From Stercorarius parasiticus (lineage: Eukaryota > Chordata > Aves > Charadriiformes > Stercorariidae), in the NCBI GenBank assembly GCA_013396915.1, contig VWZL01004631.1:126738-190737 (forward strand): 64,000 bases of DNA, written 5' to 3'. The position numbers were made by a program, and so were the translations under genes. The notes beneath the pieces are model-generated. The model saw nothing but the letters and a program-made list of their open reading frames with translations. It ran no database searches and was not told the DNA's origin. Numbering within the stretch: position 1 is the first letter of the stretch; each line of letters starts with the position of its first letter. Below are positions 42,739-55,680 of the stretch, in pieces.

Positions 42739-42809
42739 CCTTTCCCGAGCACGCTGGATCTTCTCTCTGTCATGGCTGAGGTTTTCCAGCATCTCCTGTC
42801 CAATCTGCT
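42739..42809 (-). CDS. VTI1A: VTI1A internal coding exon A (central SNARE motif)
   Basis: Read on the minus strand, this 71-nt exon gives 2 nt of a split codon followed by 23 codons, QIGQEMLENL then SHDREKIQRARER. These match the centre of the Vti1a SNARE coiled coil and appear identical to the mammalian protein as I recall it. The acceptor is a T-rich tract ending TTTTTTAATGCAG just before 42809. The donor AGG|GTAAGT, with its GT at 42738-42737, is close to consensus. The upstream intron is phase 1, where G plus AG makes the Glu before QIGQ. The downstream intron is phase 0, which fits exon B. A competing acceptor 2 nt further in would begin at CAG and make the upstream intron phase 0; the first AG is preferred because it completes the expected Glu. 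Translation running on past the donor soon meets stops, as expected of an exon. The codon at 42771-42769 is GAC (Asp), at the position of the SNARE zero layer by alignment with Vti1b. Confidence 0.95.
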
Positions 42810-43696
42810 CTGCATTAAAAAATCAAAATATAAATTATGAAAAATATAGCTTGTGACTGTAAGGCCTCAAAATGCCAGGTTAGATTGTAACAACAGCATT
42901 TAATACATGTGGTAGCCTTATCACTCCTCCTACCTGCAAAGAGGAAGACATCATTATAATAAATTTTAAGTTTTTCAAGGAATGTAAAACGGAAGAAATA
43001 ACAACCAAACCAGAAGCTGTCCCCCTGCACTCTCTTGAGGTTGTTCAGGCCCTGGGAATTGAGGCTGACCTTTGGCCTGTGAAACAAAGGCAAAAAGACC
43101 TTCAGACTTGCTCTAAGTGCTGGCTGTTCGTACTTCCCACACGCTCCTCAAGCCCGCTCCTTGTCGTAGAATGGAAGTCAGGAAGCCCTTGCTAAAACAC
43201 CATCCATCCTTAGACCTCTAAAGCCACTGAGAAGTCGTATGAGAAGAAATCCACTTTCAATGCCTCTCAGCATTTACCATTGATGTTTAAATAAACGCTG
43301 GTTCTGGCTAAGCCCAGTTACTGGTGTCTATTTTGCTCCATCATGGACTATTTCTGGCAAGCTCAGAGACACACTGCAATGGATCTCCTGATGGTTTTAA
43401 CAGCAGACATATACATTAATCTATTGCCATCACCGTTTGTTTACACAGGAGTTGTTTGCTTCCACAGCTTATGCTGAACCAAAGGTTGCAAAATTATAGT
43501 GGAGAGGCCACAAGATAGGGTACAAAGACAACACAAGGCGTCAAAACTTTACTCTTCAAACAGCTTCAGTCAAATGTTCCTCTTACACTGAAATATTAGC
43601 AGCAAGTATAGAGAGGAGATTTTAATCTTCAAAGCTCTATAGAAACATTAAGAAACTCTCTCCGTATTTCCCTGAAGGAGAAAAATAAGTTAAATC

Positions 43697-43775
43697 ATTC
43701 CCATTTTACAGATGGGGAAACAGACCCAAGCAGCTGCAGCAGCTGCAGCTTGCCTCAGGACACACAGCACGTGTG
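43697..43775 (-). mobile_element. MIR-type SINE relic
   Basis: The + strand shows CCCATTTTACAGATGGGGAA and ACAGACCCAAG, then GCTTGCCTCAGGACACACAGC. This is the reverse complement of the MIR core and 3' part (CTCAT..GTAAAATGGG with the GACCTTGGGCAAG region). A CAGCTGCAG duplication interrupts it. MIR copies are ancient and shared by amniotes. It lies about 0.9 kb upstream of exon A on the minus strand. Confidence 0.7.
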
Positions 43776-46700
43776 AGACAACCAGCATTTCTGTGCACAT
43801 TCACTTAGGCTACTTAGCTAGCCTGCCGGAGATATGCACCAAAACTGAGTAAAACAACCAAATCATGACTTTTTTCACAAACAACAAAAACCATGCCTTG
43901 CTTTTGTTCTGAGCAATGAGAATGTTCTTAAAATGTCATTTTTGGGGGAACCTCAAGAAAAGTAATCATTAAAAATTCACCAATATCTTAGTAGAGCAAA
44001 CAGGACTATTCTTATGTTTTTAAATAGGTACAGTCCATTTTCAGGAAAAAATCCAAAGTAGATCACCCAGACTTTAAAAATTTGAGACAAGTGTTTTTTT
44101 TTTTTTCTAAATCTATTTAACACAAGGTACACACTCTGCCAGATAAAGTCTAAGGAAATTCATTACACATATATTTCTCTATCTCTTGCCAAGTACGGTA
44201 CAAGTAAGATAAATATTTCCTCAGATATCTGACCACAAATTGACATCCTCATTATGCTATCTTGTCCCTCTTGGCTTGCTGCTCTTTACTTTTAGCTGTA
44301 TATACAATGCCTCCCAAAGGTGAAACGTGGTAAGATATGTGGTTGTTGAGTTAAAATGCTGTAAGGTGCAGCACAGCTATACAAACGGTAGTCTAAGAAA
44401 GCGATTCAAGAGAGCTTTGCCTGTGTTTGCATGTCAAAGGACTTCCTGGATGAAACTATACTGAGCTTATTCCTCATCAAAGCACTCAAAATATTGTAAT
44501 ACACAGAGCGATACACGCATTCAATGTAATCTGGGGGAGAAAAAAACAAAGCAAAATCCCTTAAAAATAGAGAAGAAAAAAAATCAACAAATTACTAACC
44601 AAGTAGCATGAGGTGGAATGGTAACAAATATTTATTGCTAAAAATAATACGTATGTTTGCACAGACATAAAGGAGTGCAAGGAGCAGATTTTCCTTCAAA
44701 GGAATAACTCTAAAGTAAATGGCTGAAATGGCTTGGTATTTCACAAAGCTCAAAAATATCTTTATAGGAAACAGTTCTATTTTTATTACACCAATTTTAA
44801 GCAAGTTACTGTGGGGTTTTTTTTCATCTTCTTCCTGTCACTGGCAAGTTCACATTCTTAGCTTTTTATAATGATTGAGTTTATTTTCCAACCATCAATG
44901 TGACAGCAGCATCAACTGTAAGTGAGGGTAAAACACCGTCACTTTGACGAATAGTGTATTTTCCTCTCATTGTCGATGACTGAAGACATCAATAAATAAG
45001 GAAGGAGAGCATGTCAGCCAGAATATCACAGAATGAATTGTTGATATGACACTTAGGGATTAAACCTTCAGCCATGAAGTTCAACCTAGCAGAGAGGTCT
45101 GAGAACTGAGATAGTTGCGTTTCTTCCCAGCAGCCTCTATAGATAAATAATTGGACGGATCATCAATTTTACAGGAGCAACTTTACTCTACATGCACTTT
45201 AGTTGATGATCTTTGGCCTTTTTTGGGCTAAAATAACAACATAAGTTGAACAAACAGACATAATGGAGGTAACATAATCTCACAATAAGTTTGCGAACAT
45301 AAATTGACACCTTTATCCACAGATCTTCTTCATATCTTTGCTCTACTCAGAAAATTCAATGATGACAGTAAAACTTGATTTCTAGCTGGAAGGTCAAGAC
45401 AGTCAAACAAAAAATATTAATAAATAAAGAAAATACAGACTTATAAATGACATGAAGACATGTCTCCTCACTTGGTTTGCAACTGAATGTACCCAGGACT
45501 GGGAAAAAAAGGTAACATTAGCTCACAGCACAGCTAATTACAAGCTTGATATCATTGCTACCCACTTGCTATAATTTTTCAAGTTTCCCCACAACTCTGA
45601 TGTTTTCCTGCCAGTTAAAACCTTCATCTATGTGGCAAATTCACGCTCTTAGTGCAACAGTGCTGTATAGATCTTTCCAGACTACTTATAATGCAAATCA
45701 TCGATGATGCTACTACAGTTATGTGAAAAGGTCAAGTTTCTAAGATATACTGTAGCGCAGATGCATGAATTAAGACTAATAAACAAAATGAAGGGTGTTG
45801 CATGTTGCCAGTAATGGTGTTATTTCCACAGAATCTTAACAACACCAATTATTTGGGGATTACCTTTTAGTCGGTATGTACGGACAATGTTTAGTACAGT
45901 GCAGTCCCAAGTCCTACAAAAGACTGCATGGTGCTGCCTCTTCTAACCGAAATTCCCAGAGAGATGCATAAAATTATGTTCTAAAATTACAGCTAAACTA
46001 TGAGAAGCAGAAGGGTGAATGCATTTACATTGTTATTATCTATGTACTGACAGAGGGCAGGAATATTCGATATAGCAATTATCTCAGTCTTAAACAATGC
46101 TGTGGTGAACATAAAAAAAAATTCTGAAAAAGTACATAACTTAATATTAACAAGCATCAGCCTTAAAGGGTGAATGCTAAAATTCACAGCTCTAAATGTA
46201 TTCCACCTTAAAGGTGTTTGAACAAGGTATGGGAAATCAGCCTCTTCAGTGCTGAACACCTTAATAATGCTATGTTGTGGGTCCAACACAAATGGTGCCT
46301 GGTTCAATGAGACTGTGTTATGTAAAAAAAAGTAACAGTTCTTATCCTAAAATACTGAACCTAATTAGAAGAATGGAGACCCTTTCCCCAGCTGAAGAAA
46401 AAACAAACCCCCCAAAAAGCAACAAATGCAAACCCAACTTCCCCCTTCAGGTGTGCAAAAATTGGCACATGGTTTTCAACTTTTATACCGAGATAAACCC
46501 AAAAGATAAGGATCACTTCTAGCAATGCTTTACACTCCTAATATATCCTTACTTTGGAATTTGACTGTAATCTATATGCAGTATTTATTTATATGTACAA
46601 ATCACAATTATTTAATATATGTTCCATAAAGCTTGATTTCTAATACCTACACACATATCAAGGACGCAAAATAAGTTGTGCTTGACTGGTGTTTATTTTC

Positions 46701-46986
46701 CTTTTTTTGCCTCCAGCCATTTAAGCATTAATTTACTTTATTAGCTAAACTGATTTTCAAAGAGCTTTTTCTAATCACTCAAGTCAATAATACTTTTTTC
46801 CTTAAGAATGACTAATATATTTACTCAAGAGACAGGAATGATACAGAATGAGCCTCTCCAGGCTTTTAGATAAACAAACATGTATTTTATGAATTTTGAA
46901 GACAGAGCCCTCATTTTCCTTTTCATATGAATAATAACATAATCCAACATGGCTTACACAGCACTTTTCCTCTCTAAGTGTACCCT

Positions 46987-47005
46987 GTGTGTGTATATAT
47001 ATATA
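46987..47005. repeat. Short TG/TA microsatellite
   Basis: TGTGTGTGTATATATATATA-type run, short, simple sequence only. Confidence 0.85.
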
Positions 47006-47769
47006 AAAATACATTTCATAAGAGGCAGAAGATATTCTAATATGTTTTAAAACGTAAAAAAAGCTTAAAAGCAACCGAATCATGGAGAGGACGCCTGGAA
47101 CTATGATTTGCCCAATCTCATCATAGGTACAATGCATGCATCTGAGCTATGTAATTAGAGGTGGGAAAAGAGAAACTAATTTACACTGGGAAAAGCAGAA
47201 GATCATGTTAAAAATCAAGACGGCTGATCTACAGAATCATGAAATAAACTCAAAAAACCACTGTGTGTTATGAGAGAAGGGATCAGAGTAGGAATGGAGA
47301 ACACTTCCACCCTGAGATCCTCATCGTGCCTAGTGACTAACGCCATTTGGGGAGTGCACTTCTGTGTTGTCTTTGGACAGAGATGTCTCATGCTCTGAAG
47401 ATGTAGCAAAAGCTTATGGAAGACTTTTGGAGAAGAACTATACTGAAGGAGACAGAAACTCAGTAAACATATTCAAGGCTGGGACACTTTTTTTTCCAAA
47501 AGCAACTCTGTTTTGGACAGGTTAAAAGTTTAGATTTTAGGAGCCTAAAACAGATAAATCACCAACAGCAGTTTCTGGAAAAAATGCTAGAAAACGTTAA
47601 ATGCTAGCTGTTCAGAGGTGACAGCATGTAGATTTACAAACTTGGAAAAGATATGTTGCAGGAGTTAGAAGAATTCAAGCTTGAGTCAAATGCTTTATAC
47701 TTCTGACAGCAGAAAGTTAATAAAGAAAGTGATGACATATCTTTAAGTGTAGGGACACAGGTAAAAGTC

Positions 47770-47960
47770 CTATAAATTTACAAATTTGCAGTTGATATAT
47801 ATTTACATTGAACAGCCAATATAATTAGAGACAGAAGGATTTAGATCATTAAAGTTATTAAACGACAAGTACAGGTTAATACAGATAAATGAAGGATAAT
47901 ATAATGGCTATAAGTCAATGGAGAGACAATTTGTAGAGCATTAACAAAACAGTGAAACGT
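47770..47960 (+). mobile_element. Possible very old CR1 reverse-transcriptase relic
   Basis: The + strand has TTTGCAGTTGATA followed after about 100 bp by TTAATACAGATAAATGAAGG. This resembles the CR1 segment that encodes FADDT and, further on, FNTDKCK. Spacing and order fit roughly, but the copy is badly decayed and the call is weak. Chance similarity in AT-rich DNA is a real alternative. Confidence 0.3.
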
Positions 47961-49865
47961 GAGAGTTGGTGCTCAAATGCCTCAAGAATCTGCCACAGAG
48001 AAGTTAATCTGCATGCTATGAAGTGGTAACTTAACACAATAAAATAAAAATTAGCTACACGCTGTAGAGACTAGCTGGCCTCTTCAGCAGAAGCAAAGGC
48101 TGTACTGGTAGAAAGAGTACTGACAGTCAACAGCATACACTGAGGACATCCAACACTTCCAGAGCTGTCAGAAGTTCAGTTGCAAGAGAGGATAAAAGAA
48201 GTTGCCCAGTGTTCCTGTGAAAGCAAAAAACCCTCTAAAAATACCTCCCAATCCTCTAAAGTCCAAGATGTCCACCAAACTTAAAATACAACCATTTTTC
48301 ACATGAAAAAGGTCCATATGAGTTATAATGGATGTTCATGAAATTATTTTCATTGGCCAATAGCAAAAGGCAGCATTGATCCCAAGGTCAGGGACAGCAG
48401 AAAGAAAAACATCCGGAACACCTAAGCAGAATTCAGGCTTTGCGCTTTGTTCAAAATAAGGAAGAAAAGATATTTGAGGAAGATGCCACATGCCTTTAAG
48501 AACAAACTGGGAACGTTTCATAACCAACACCTCCCATGGTCTAGGCCTATTCTGTCCTTCCCCAGGAAAAAAAAAAAGCAGAAGAATGAGAAGAAAATAG
48601 GAAAAAGAAAGGAGAAAGATGATACATGACAGACCTAGTAACTTCACCTGCAGTAGCCTTTTCTTTTTCTAAGGTTTCATACCTTCTCTGAAAACCTAAC
48701 TTACATCAATCTGCTGGTATAAAACTACTCATCTCTCGCTAACTGATGCATTTTTTTCTGTCTACTCCCATCACCCATCTATCTGAGCTCCCTCACTAAC
48801 ATCCTCACAGCAACATTCACAGGAGGTGGCAGACTTTGATTCTCCTGAACGCTTGTCTACATTGAAGTCCAGCCACTGTACTAGCCATGCACCAGCTCGG
48901 CAATGCTCACCCACTCCAAATTCCTCCCTTCGCATCTTTTTTTACCCCCACTGCTTTCCTTCAAAAAAGTTCTAAGGCAAAAGAAATCCTTGCTTAGTGG
49001 ATCAATAAGTAAACAACTTGCTACCCCCACTTCAATTACTTATGTAAGTGAAGTTGGGAACCAACCCTCAGTATCTTCTTTTCCTTCTACTTTAAGCACT
49101 GCCAGGATGGAAGAAGCCCCTGCTCGCTCTGAGCTTGGTGCAGGGAACGGATGCTGCTTCATTACCATACTTCCAATCTTGAACTGTTCTGAAAGCGATT
49201 TAGCAAGGGAAAGTATTAACAATCCCGACTGCATCTAAATTAAGTTGCAGAAACATACCCTCTAAAACTTGAGCCGCAAACCATCACTTAATTAAACCTA
49301 TGACTCCAAACAGCATTGAGATGACACAACAGTGATCTTTGGTTCATCTAACTAAGGCTGGATTCATAGTCATAATTTAATCAAAAACGCTCCATCATCT
49401 ACCAAGTTTGCTCTAAACTCAAAGCAGTGTAAATAATTACTTTGGGCCCTGCGGTACTGGTTATTTCAAAGACGTAAAATGTGTAGGCAGAGAGTTGGCA
49501 ACTTAGCCTCCTGCATTCAGCAGCTCGAGGCTTATAAAGTTGGCCCTACCTCTATAGCTCATTTACTCTTAAAGCAATAAATGCATTTCAAGACACAGAG
49601 TTGAGTACAAAACAGATGAGACAGACTACCAGCCAACCAGAAAACAAAGTTACATTAGGTTTTCAAAAGAGAAGAAAACGTTTCGAAATGTTGAAATATG
49701 TTTTAAAATTGAAGTGTGGAGCAAGAGATTTTCTTCAAACTTATTTAACTACACAAAACCGCAGCATATGACATTTAAACAGAACAAAGATGAAGAACAA
49801 AGTCTGCTAGTTATATCTGTAAGCAGTGTAACAATTTTATATATTTTTTTAGACTGATTCTTCAT

Positions 49866-49887
49866 GACCCATTTATGTAAATGGGTC
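49866..49887. repeat. Perfect inverted repeat, 10-bp arms, 2-nt centre
   Basis: GACCCATTTA, then TG, then TAAATGGGTC: the arms are exact reverse complements. It could form a short hairpin in the intron RNA or a cruciform in DNA. No family was recognised. Confidence 0.92.
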
Positions 49888-50415
49888 TCAAAGAATAAAG
49901 CTTATCAATAGGAACAAGGTTCTTGGCAGTATCTCAGCTTCTGGACATCAGAAAATCTATGAGAAGAGCCTATCCTTCAACTGAGCAATGGCTCTTTGAA
50001 CCAATAAGCAATGTCAACAAATGAAAACAAAGCCAGAGCCAAATAAAATGACATTTGGGTTTGTTCAGGTTTCCCTCAACATCCTGAGGCACCAGGTTTA
50101 TCCTGAAACCACAGATGGGTTAGAAAGTCGGGGAAGCTGGCAACACAAGCAAAAAGTCTCTGCTTCTTTGATCTTTAATACTTCCACAGAGCTAAAGAGT
50201 GTTTTAACCTTTCTCGCACTGTTCAGCAATTCATTTTAAATGTGAATGGAACTATCTCCTGCTGTATTCACATTCATATTTAAACAACAAAAAATAGAAA
50301 TAAAATAGTGTCCAGACATTAGAAAAATAAAACAAACCTAGACGATGATTAATAAATAATGCTTAAAATCTTTGACCAAAAAGTGTCTGTACAAAAATAA
50401 AGCATTCTGAAAACA

Positions 50416-50480
50416 GTGTGTGTATATATATACACATATATATATACACACACATACATACATATATATATATATATATA
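50416..50480. repeat. TG/TA/CA compound microsatellite
   Basis: A run of alternating purine-pyrimidine dinucleotides (TG, then TA, CA, TA, CA, CATA, TA). It contains the perfect 18-bp palindrome TGTGTATATATATACACA near its start. It is expected to be length-variable. Confidence 0.95.
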
Positions 50481-51471
50481 AAAACTTTCTTAAACATCAG
50501 AAAACCCACAAAGCAGGTGAACAGCTCAGCAACCTCGAAGCTGGCTTCAGTGCAACTCATTCTTTGAATACGAATTAGCAATGGGTAATCGCAGCATATT
50601 TATGAGGCCTTTTGCCTGGTTCTTTTCTCCAGTGAATGCTGTATTATTCATTGCGTGTGCCCTGACCCCAGTGCGCTCCTGTTCTGACAAATCATACTTG
50701 ATTAAGACAAATCTTTATTAGTTAGCTAGTCAACTTCCCCATTTATCATTTGCAAATCCCATTCTCCTCTTCGGGTACAGTAAAAGTAACTGAAACCATT
50801 TTTTCTCCGTATAAAATGAAATGCTTGTTACAGATAGTAAGTGCAAAGAGAAGCCTAGAAGTCAGTAATAGATGATAAAACAAAGGTTTAACAGGCATAA
50901 ATTACAAACGTGGCAAAACTCTAACACAATAGCTTGCTTCAGATAGGCTGAGGAAACATTAATTAGCTCATTCTTTCAGTGTTTCCCATTTTTCCACCAA
51001 CTAAATCTCTCAAAATCTAAATGCCATATAAAAGAACTGCATTGCAAGGCTGGAGGCTAAAGGTACCGAGGTTTAAAAAATAATAAAGAGATTGCTCCGG
51101 AAAGTTATTGTTCAAGGTTTCAACCAAAACCAAAAATATCTTTTAAAAGTTGATCTATAAAAGGAGGCAAAATGAATTCAAAATTATTCACGAAGCTTCA
51201 GCTTCCCTTGCAAATGTAGTGTCTTTCCAAAGAGGTGGCAATTTGGAGAGGGAAAAATCCTTTCAAGACAATGTCGGTTTATTCAGTAGGTAATTTACAA
51301 CTAGAAAACCATGTGATGTGTAACGCACAACAGTTTTTTTATGATAGTGGGCATTGCTCGCAGAGAAGGATGTTTCTTCTATCAGGACTCTGGAAATCTG
51401 AAGCAGCTACATGGAGATGGAGGGACAAAGAGCAGAGGGAAGGGACGGTCCGTAGCTTATTGGGCTGGCTG

Positions 51472-51494
51472 CGGTTCAAGTCCCAGCTCTACCC
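51472..51494 (+). mobile_element. Possible MIR 5' (tRNA-derived) relic
   Basis: GGTTCAAGTCCCAGCTCTAC resembles the B-box and T-arm part of MIR (GGGTTCAAATCCCAGCTCTG). No complete tRNA cloverleaf can be formed from the flanks, so a tRNA gene is not supported. The match is short. Confidence 0.4.
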
Positions 51495-52526
51495 CAGAAT
51501 TTTATTCTGGCCTCTGGAGGGTTCTCTAGGAAATGCTTACTTAGCTGTACTTTTGTTTGGTGATGAAGTCTAGCAGTTTGCATATTTTATTATGTTTTGG
51601 GCCTTGGTTTTATACATAATGATATTTATACCCACCAATTAGAATCTGTGTTCATTTGAAATAGGCAGTAATTTAAAAACCTGCACCTAAAGGACAAAAC
51701 ATCAATATAAACATCTCTGTGCTGCTTACACAGCACACTTATGGAATCCTGTCTTCCTCCACTTACACCTTCCCATCTCAAGCCCTTCTGCCTCTGTTTA
51801 TATTTTTATTTTTACCCTGCAGGACCAATGCAGCTATGGATTCTGCTACTTTTTCACACACATGAGCTAAGTGCTATTTATTTCCATCTGCGATGTTGCC
51901 TTCGATTATACACAGAGTAATGCTGAGAAAACCACTACCTCAGTAAACCCACAGTAAGGGAAGAGAGGGAACAATGACAAAAGCCCGATGGCCTGGCAAA
52001 TCATTGTTATCAGGAGGTAATACGAGAGGGAAAGAATCCAGACTGATTTTAAAATCCAGGCTGAGTTTGCAGCGCTATGTATATTTAAAAAAAAAAGAAA
52101 ATTAAAAAAGTCTCTCCTCTTGTCAAACAAAGATATTTCTTCAGGACATTGCTGAGATGGAAATACAGACTTTCCCCTAATACATTTTTTACAGCACACC
52201 TCAGAGCAGAATCATATTTTAAAGATCAAGTTAAGCTTTTCAGATGGTGTTTAAGAGGTGGACTTACATGGGTCCTTTATGTAGACACAATTTGTTTCTA
52301 AGGCATCCCTGTGATGAAAAATTGTTGCAAAAAGTGATTTTTCATTAAGTGTCTAAGATGAAAAGCGTGATTTCTTCTGATGGAAGAACTCAGCAACACT
52401 TATGGATGCTTTTGGCGTCTCTACATTATATTACTGCTATATGGTTTAACTGGGGGCAAACCTAGAGACTTCTAAAAACAAACTGCTCCAGAACAGGGCA
52501 GTTTACCACTGAACAGTCTGGAAGGA

Positions 52527-52794
52527 TCACAGAACCGTAGAATGGTTAGAGTTGGAAAGGACCTTAAAGACCATCTCGTTCCAACCCCCCTTGCCATGAG
52601 CAGGGACACTTCCCACCAGACCAGGCTGTTCAAAGCCCCGTCCAGCCTGGCCTTGAACACCTCCAGGGATGGGGCAGAGACTCACCACCCTCATAGTGAA
52701 AAATTTCTTCCTGGTATCTAATCTAAGTCTACCCTCTTCCAGTTTGAAGCCACTACCCCTCGTCCTATCACCACATGCCCTTGTAAAAAGTCCT
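52527..52794 (-). mobile_element. CR1 3' fragment
   Basis: The + strand begins with TCACAGAACCGTAGAATGG, the reverse of the CR1 3' terminus. It continues GTTGGAAAGGACCTTAAAGA, CCAGCCTGGCCTTGAACACC and CTCCAGGGATGGGGCAG, all hallmarks of avian CR1 3' ends read in reverse, so the element is on the minus strand. It is 5'-truncated near 52794. The open frames that cross it are shadows of the repeat. Confidence 0.93.
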
Positions 52795-55618
52795 AGGTTT
52801 GGATGACATCTTGCCTCCTTCCTGGTCTGCCAGCCCTCAGACATGTTAGTGTGCACAATATATTGCCAAAGATATCAAGTGATCTGCTGTGGGATGTAAT
52901 TAACAATTTTGTAGGACTTGCTGCCAGGCGACTTAACATTTATTTGTGTGAAAGTTCTGTATGCTGCAGACAGAAGAGATTAAGTACATATTTCTTCGCT
53001 GTAGCTTTTTTCTGTGTTTCTGAAGGATGAACACGAGCAAAACAGTATGCCCAGTAGCCCCTAGCCCAACACAGCAGAGAGAGAAGTATCTGGATTTTCT
53101 GTCATGCTCAAAGATCAAGAACCCAGGGAGGGCAAGGTCAGATCTGGGAAAGGACCTCGCACTGCTGGGTTCTGTATTGAAATGAAAGGCATGCCACCTA
53201 CGGGCTGGTACCACCCAGCCAGCCATCCTCACTGATGTTGCATACCTGTGCCTGTGCCCATTTTCACATTTTATTGCTGTTTTGGATGTCAGTAAAAAAA
53301 ACGAATAAATTGATCTTTCTGAAATTTCTTCAAGCAGGCTTTAACATTGCAAGATAGGGATTCGAGAGAACACAATTTTATTACTGGTTCAGCCACTACG
53401 GTAACACCTGGTAAATATTTGTGCCGGTTTGTCTGTTTCGAACACGGGTGCAAAGGAATCCACATTGGCAGAACACAGTATCTATCATTAAAAGGACTGT
53501 ATTCCTATGGAAGGCACTCAAATACTGCACTTAGCTTCTTATATATTCATTTGCATTAGAAGGACTAGCTTGAATATCATTTTAATTGAAAAAAACAATA
53601 TTAGAAATTATTTTAAAAATGAAATCTGAAGTGACACACACTCAACTACAGGACATTAAGTTTAATCTCATAAAGGATTTCCAAATTATTTGAGCTCCAA
53701 ATATAATTATTCCATGATCTACTGAATTGGTAAATTATTGCAGGATGACATTTTAATGCAAATACCCAGTTTATAAACATAACTTTGCTGGAAATTCTCA
53801 AGAAGTGTTAAACCGATGTCAGTGTCTCAGTAATTTCGCAGTTTAAAAACAGTTAGAAATGTAATGACTACACTGCACTTGATTAAAGCATTTACAGCTC
53901 TAATCAAAAACTGACAGCAAGATCAAAGATGTTAACTTAAATCTCTCTTCTAATTATGTTTAAAATGCCACACCTCAGGCCTGTCTCTCCTCTTCTTTTT
54001 CAAACCAAATTCTGCTTAAGAAAGATCTAACACTTCTTAACAGTTCATTATCCAATAAAACTATTCAAAGCTTAAAAGCAATCTACACAATTAGTCAGGA
54101 CCTCAGGGAGTCCACCGGTAGTCTTTATTACAGGGCTTCATATTAAAACACCTTAATTATATTTGTCAAATGGATTTCATTAAAACCCATCGTCACTTTA
54201 ATTTTCATATTTTGACAGTGCTGGCATAGCATTATTACCACCTGCCAAGCTACGAACTACAACAAAATTATCAAATTCCTTCAAATACTAAGCAGTTTCT
54301 TTTTGTACCTGACCAATGATTTCCCTCTTTTTGGTGAATGCACCATAATTAAGAGGAATAATTAAAATTCCATACTCGAGCAGCACACATGCAAGCTAAA
54401 CGTACAGTGTATCCATTGCAGGTGTGTAAATAAGAACCTATATGGATACCTGGTTGCCAGGAGCACATAATACAAAGGTAGGACACATATACTGAAGTGC
54501 TTCTGAATAATAAAGCCAGACATCAAACAGAATGCACTATTATTTAATCAAATGACAACCACGATGACTTGAAAGCAGAGGACATTTTAACTTCTACTCA
54601 TTATACTGTCATTTCGACACAACAGATCTGGGGATTATGACCATATACTGTAACCACAGTTTTATTTTAGATATAATCCACAGAGGTTCCACTTGACTTT
54701 AGACAATCACATTGAAATATAATTAAAACAAAATTGTTCATCCTCTCTACATACAGTCAGCACCATGACAAAGGCTTCTGATATTTATGATACATTTCCA
54801 ATGGAGGACATATCAATTGTTTGGTTGGGTTTTTTTTCTTAATACCCAATGCCACAGCAATTAACGGCTTTAGATAATTACCAATAATATAAAAACTAGG
54901 TACCAGCATCTGTCATACAACACAGTTTGGGCTGTTAACATCATGTGGGATATAGAAATAAATAATTTCCTCTTTTTTGTTATCTGAAATACTGTACGGA
55001 AAACTGAAACAAAAGAGTAATTTACCATTATTGTGCTTATATTTGCTGAGCTAAATTCAAGCCTGATTAACTCCATGTTCTTCAGTGAACATGTGTATGA
55101 GATGACTTTGGCCCACAACAGATAAAGCAATGGCAGGCAGATTGCAATGGGGAAAAGAACAGAGAATTTTCCTTTCTTTCATATAATCATAGCAAGAAAT
55201 AAGAAATGAAGAGGTTTCTGCCATATGTCTAACACACTTCACTGCTTTGTACAAAGGTCTCAAGAGTAATGATCTCCATGTGTTATGAATATTTTAAGAC
55301 TTATTAAATGTTCTTGGATTATTGTGGGTAAAACTATGGGATTTTAAAGAACCAGTTTAAATGGCAATTAAATATTTCCTACTTAAGGAAAAAGAAAAAT
55401 TTAATAATTTTTAATGTATTATGAAGAAGGAAAGCCTCAACCTCTTTCACATCATATCACCAGTTTTAGCAAAGGAATTGCTGAAGACATGCTGGGTTTT
55501 ATTTTATTTCTATTTTATTTCTTTGTATTGCTTTAATTGCTTTTGAATTACAAAGAAATAAAACGGACTACTTAAAAGCAAGGGACTATGAGCTGACCAC
55601 AGATCTCGCTTGATTTTT

Positions 55619-55680
55619 TGGCAAGTCATTTTATTCCTTTTATCTTATTTACTCTATCTGTAAAATAGGGGTAAACAATG
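55619..55680 (+). mobile_element. MIR-type SINE relic
   Basis: The + strand reads TGGCAAGTCATTTTATTCC and then CTATCTGTAAAATAGGGGTA. This matches the MIR order GGCAAGTCACTTAACC, CATCTGTAAAATGGGGAT with the right spacing. Confidence 0.62.

Noticed and set aside
43441..43500. TTCCACAGC-containing stretch tested as the exon upstream of exon A
   Set aside because: The minus-strand translation does not give the LEAGYQIAVETE segment of Vti1a.
50363..50581. Minus-strand open frame rich in Ile, Tyr, Val and Cys
   Set aside because: It is a translation of the TA/CA microsatellite.
51440..51495. tRNA gene suggested by GGTTCAAGTCC
   Set aside because: Only a T-arm-like part is present, with no acceptor stem or D-arm; a MIR relic explains it better.
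54500..54520. TTCTGAATAATA tested as the start of the terminal VTI1A exon in reverse
   Set aside because: It lies upstream of exons A and B in the direction of transcription, and the neighbouring bases do not encode the anchor.
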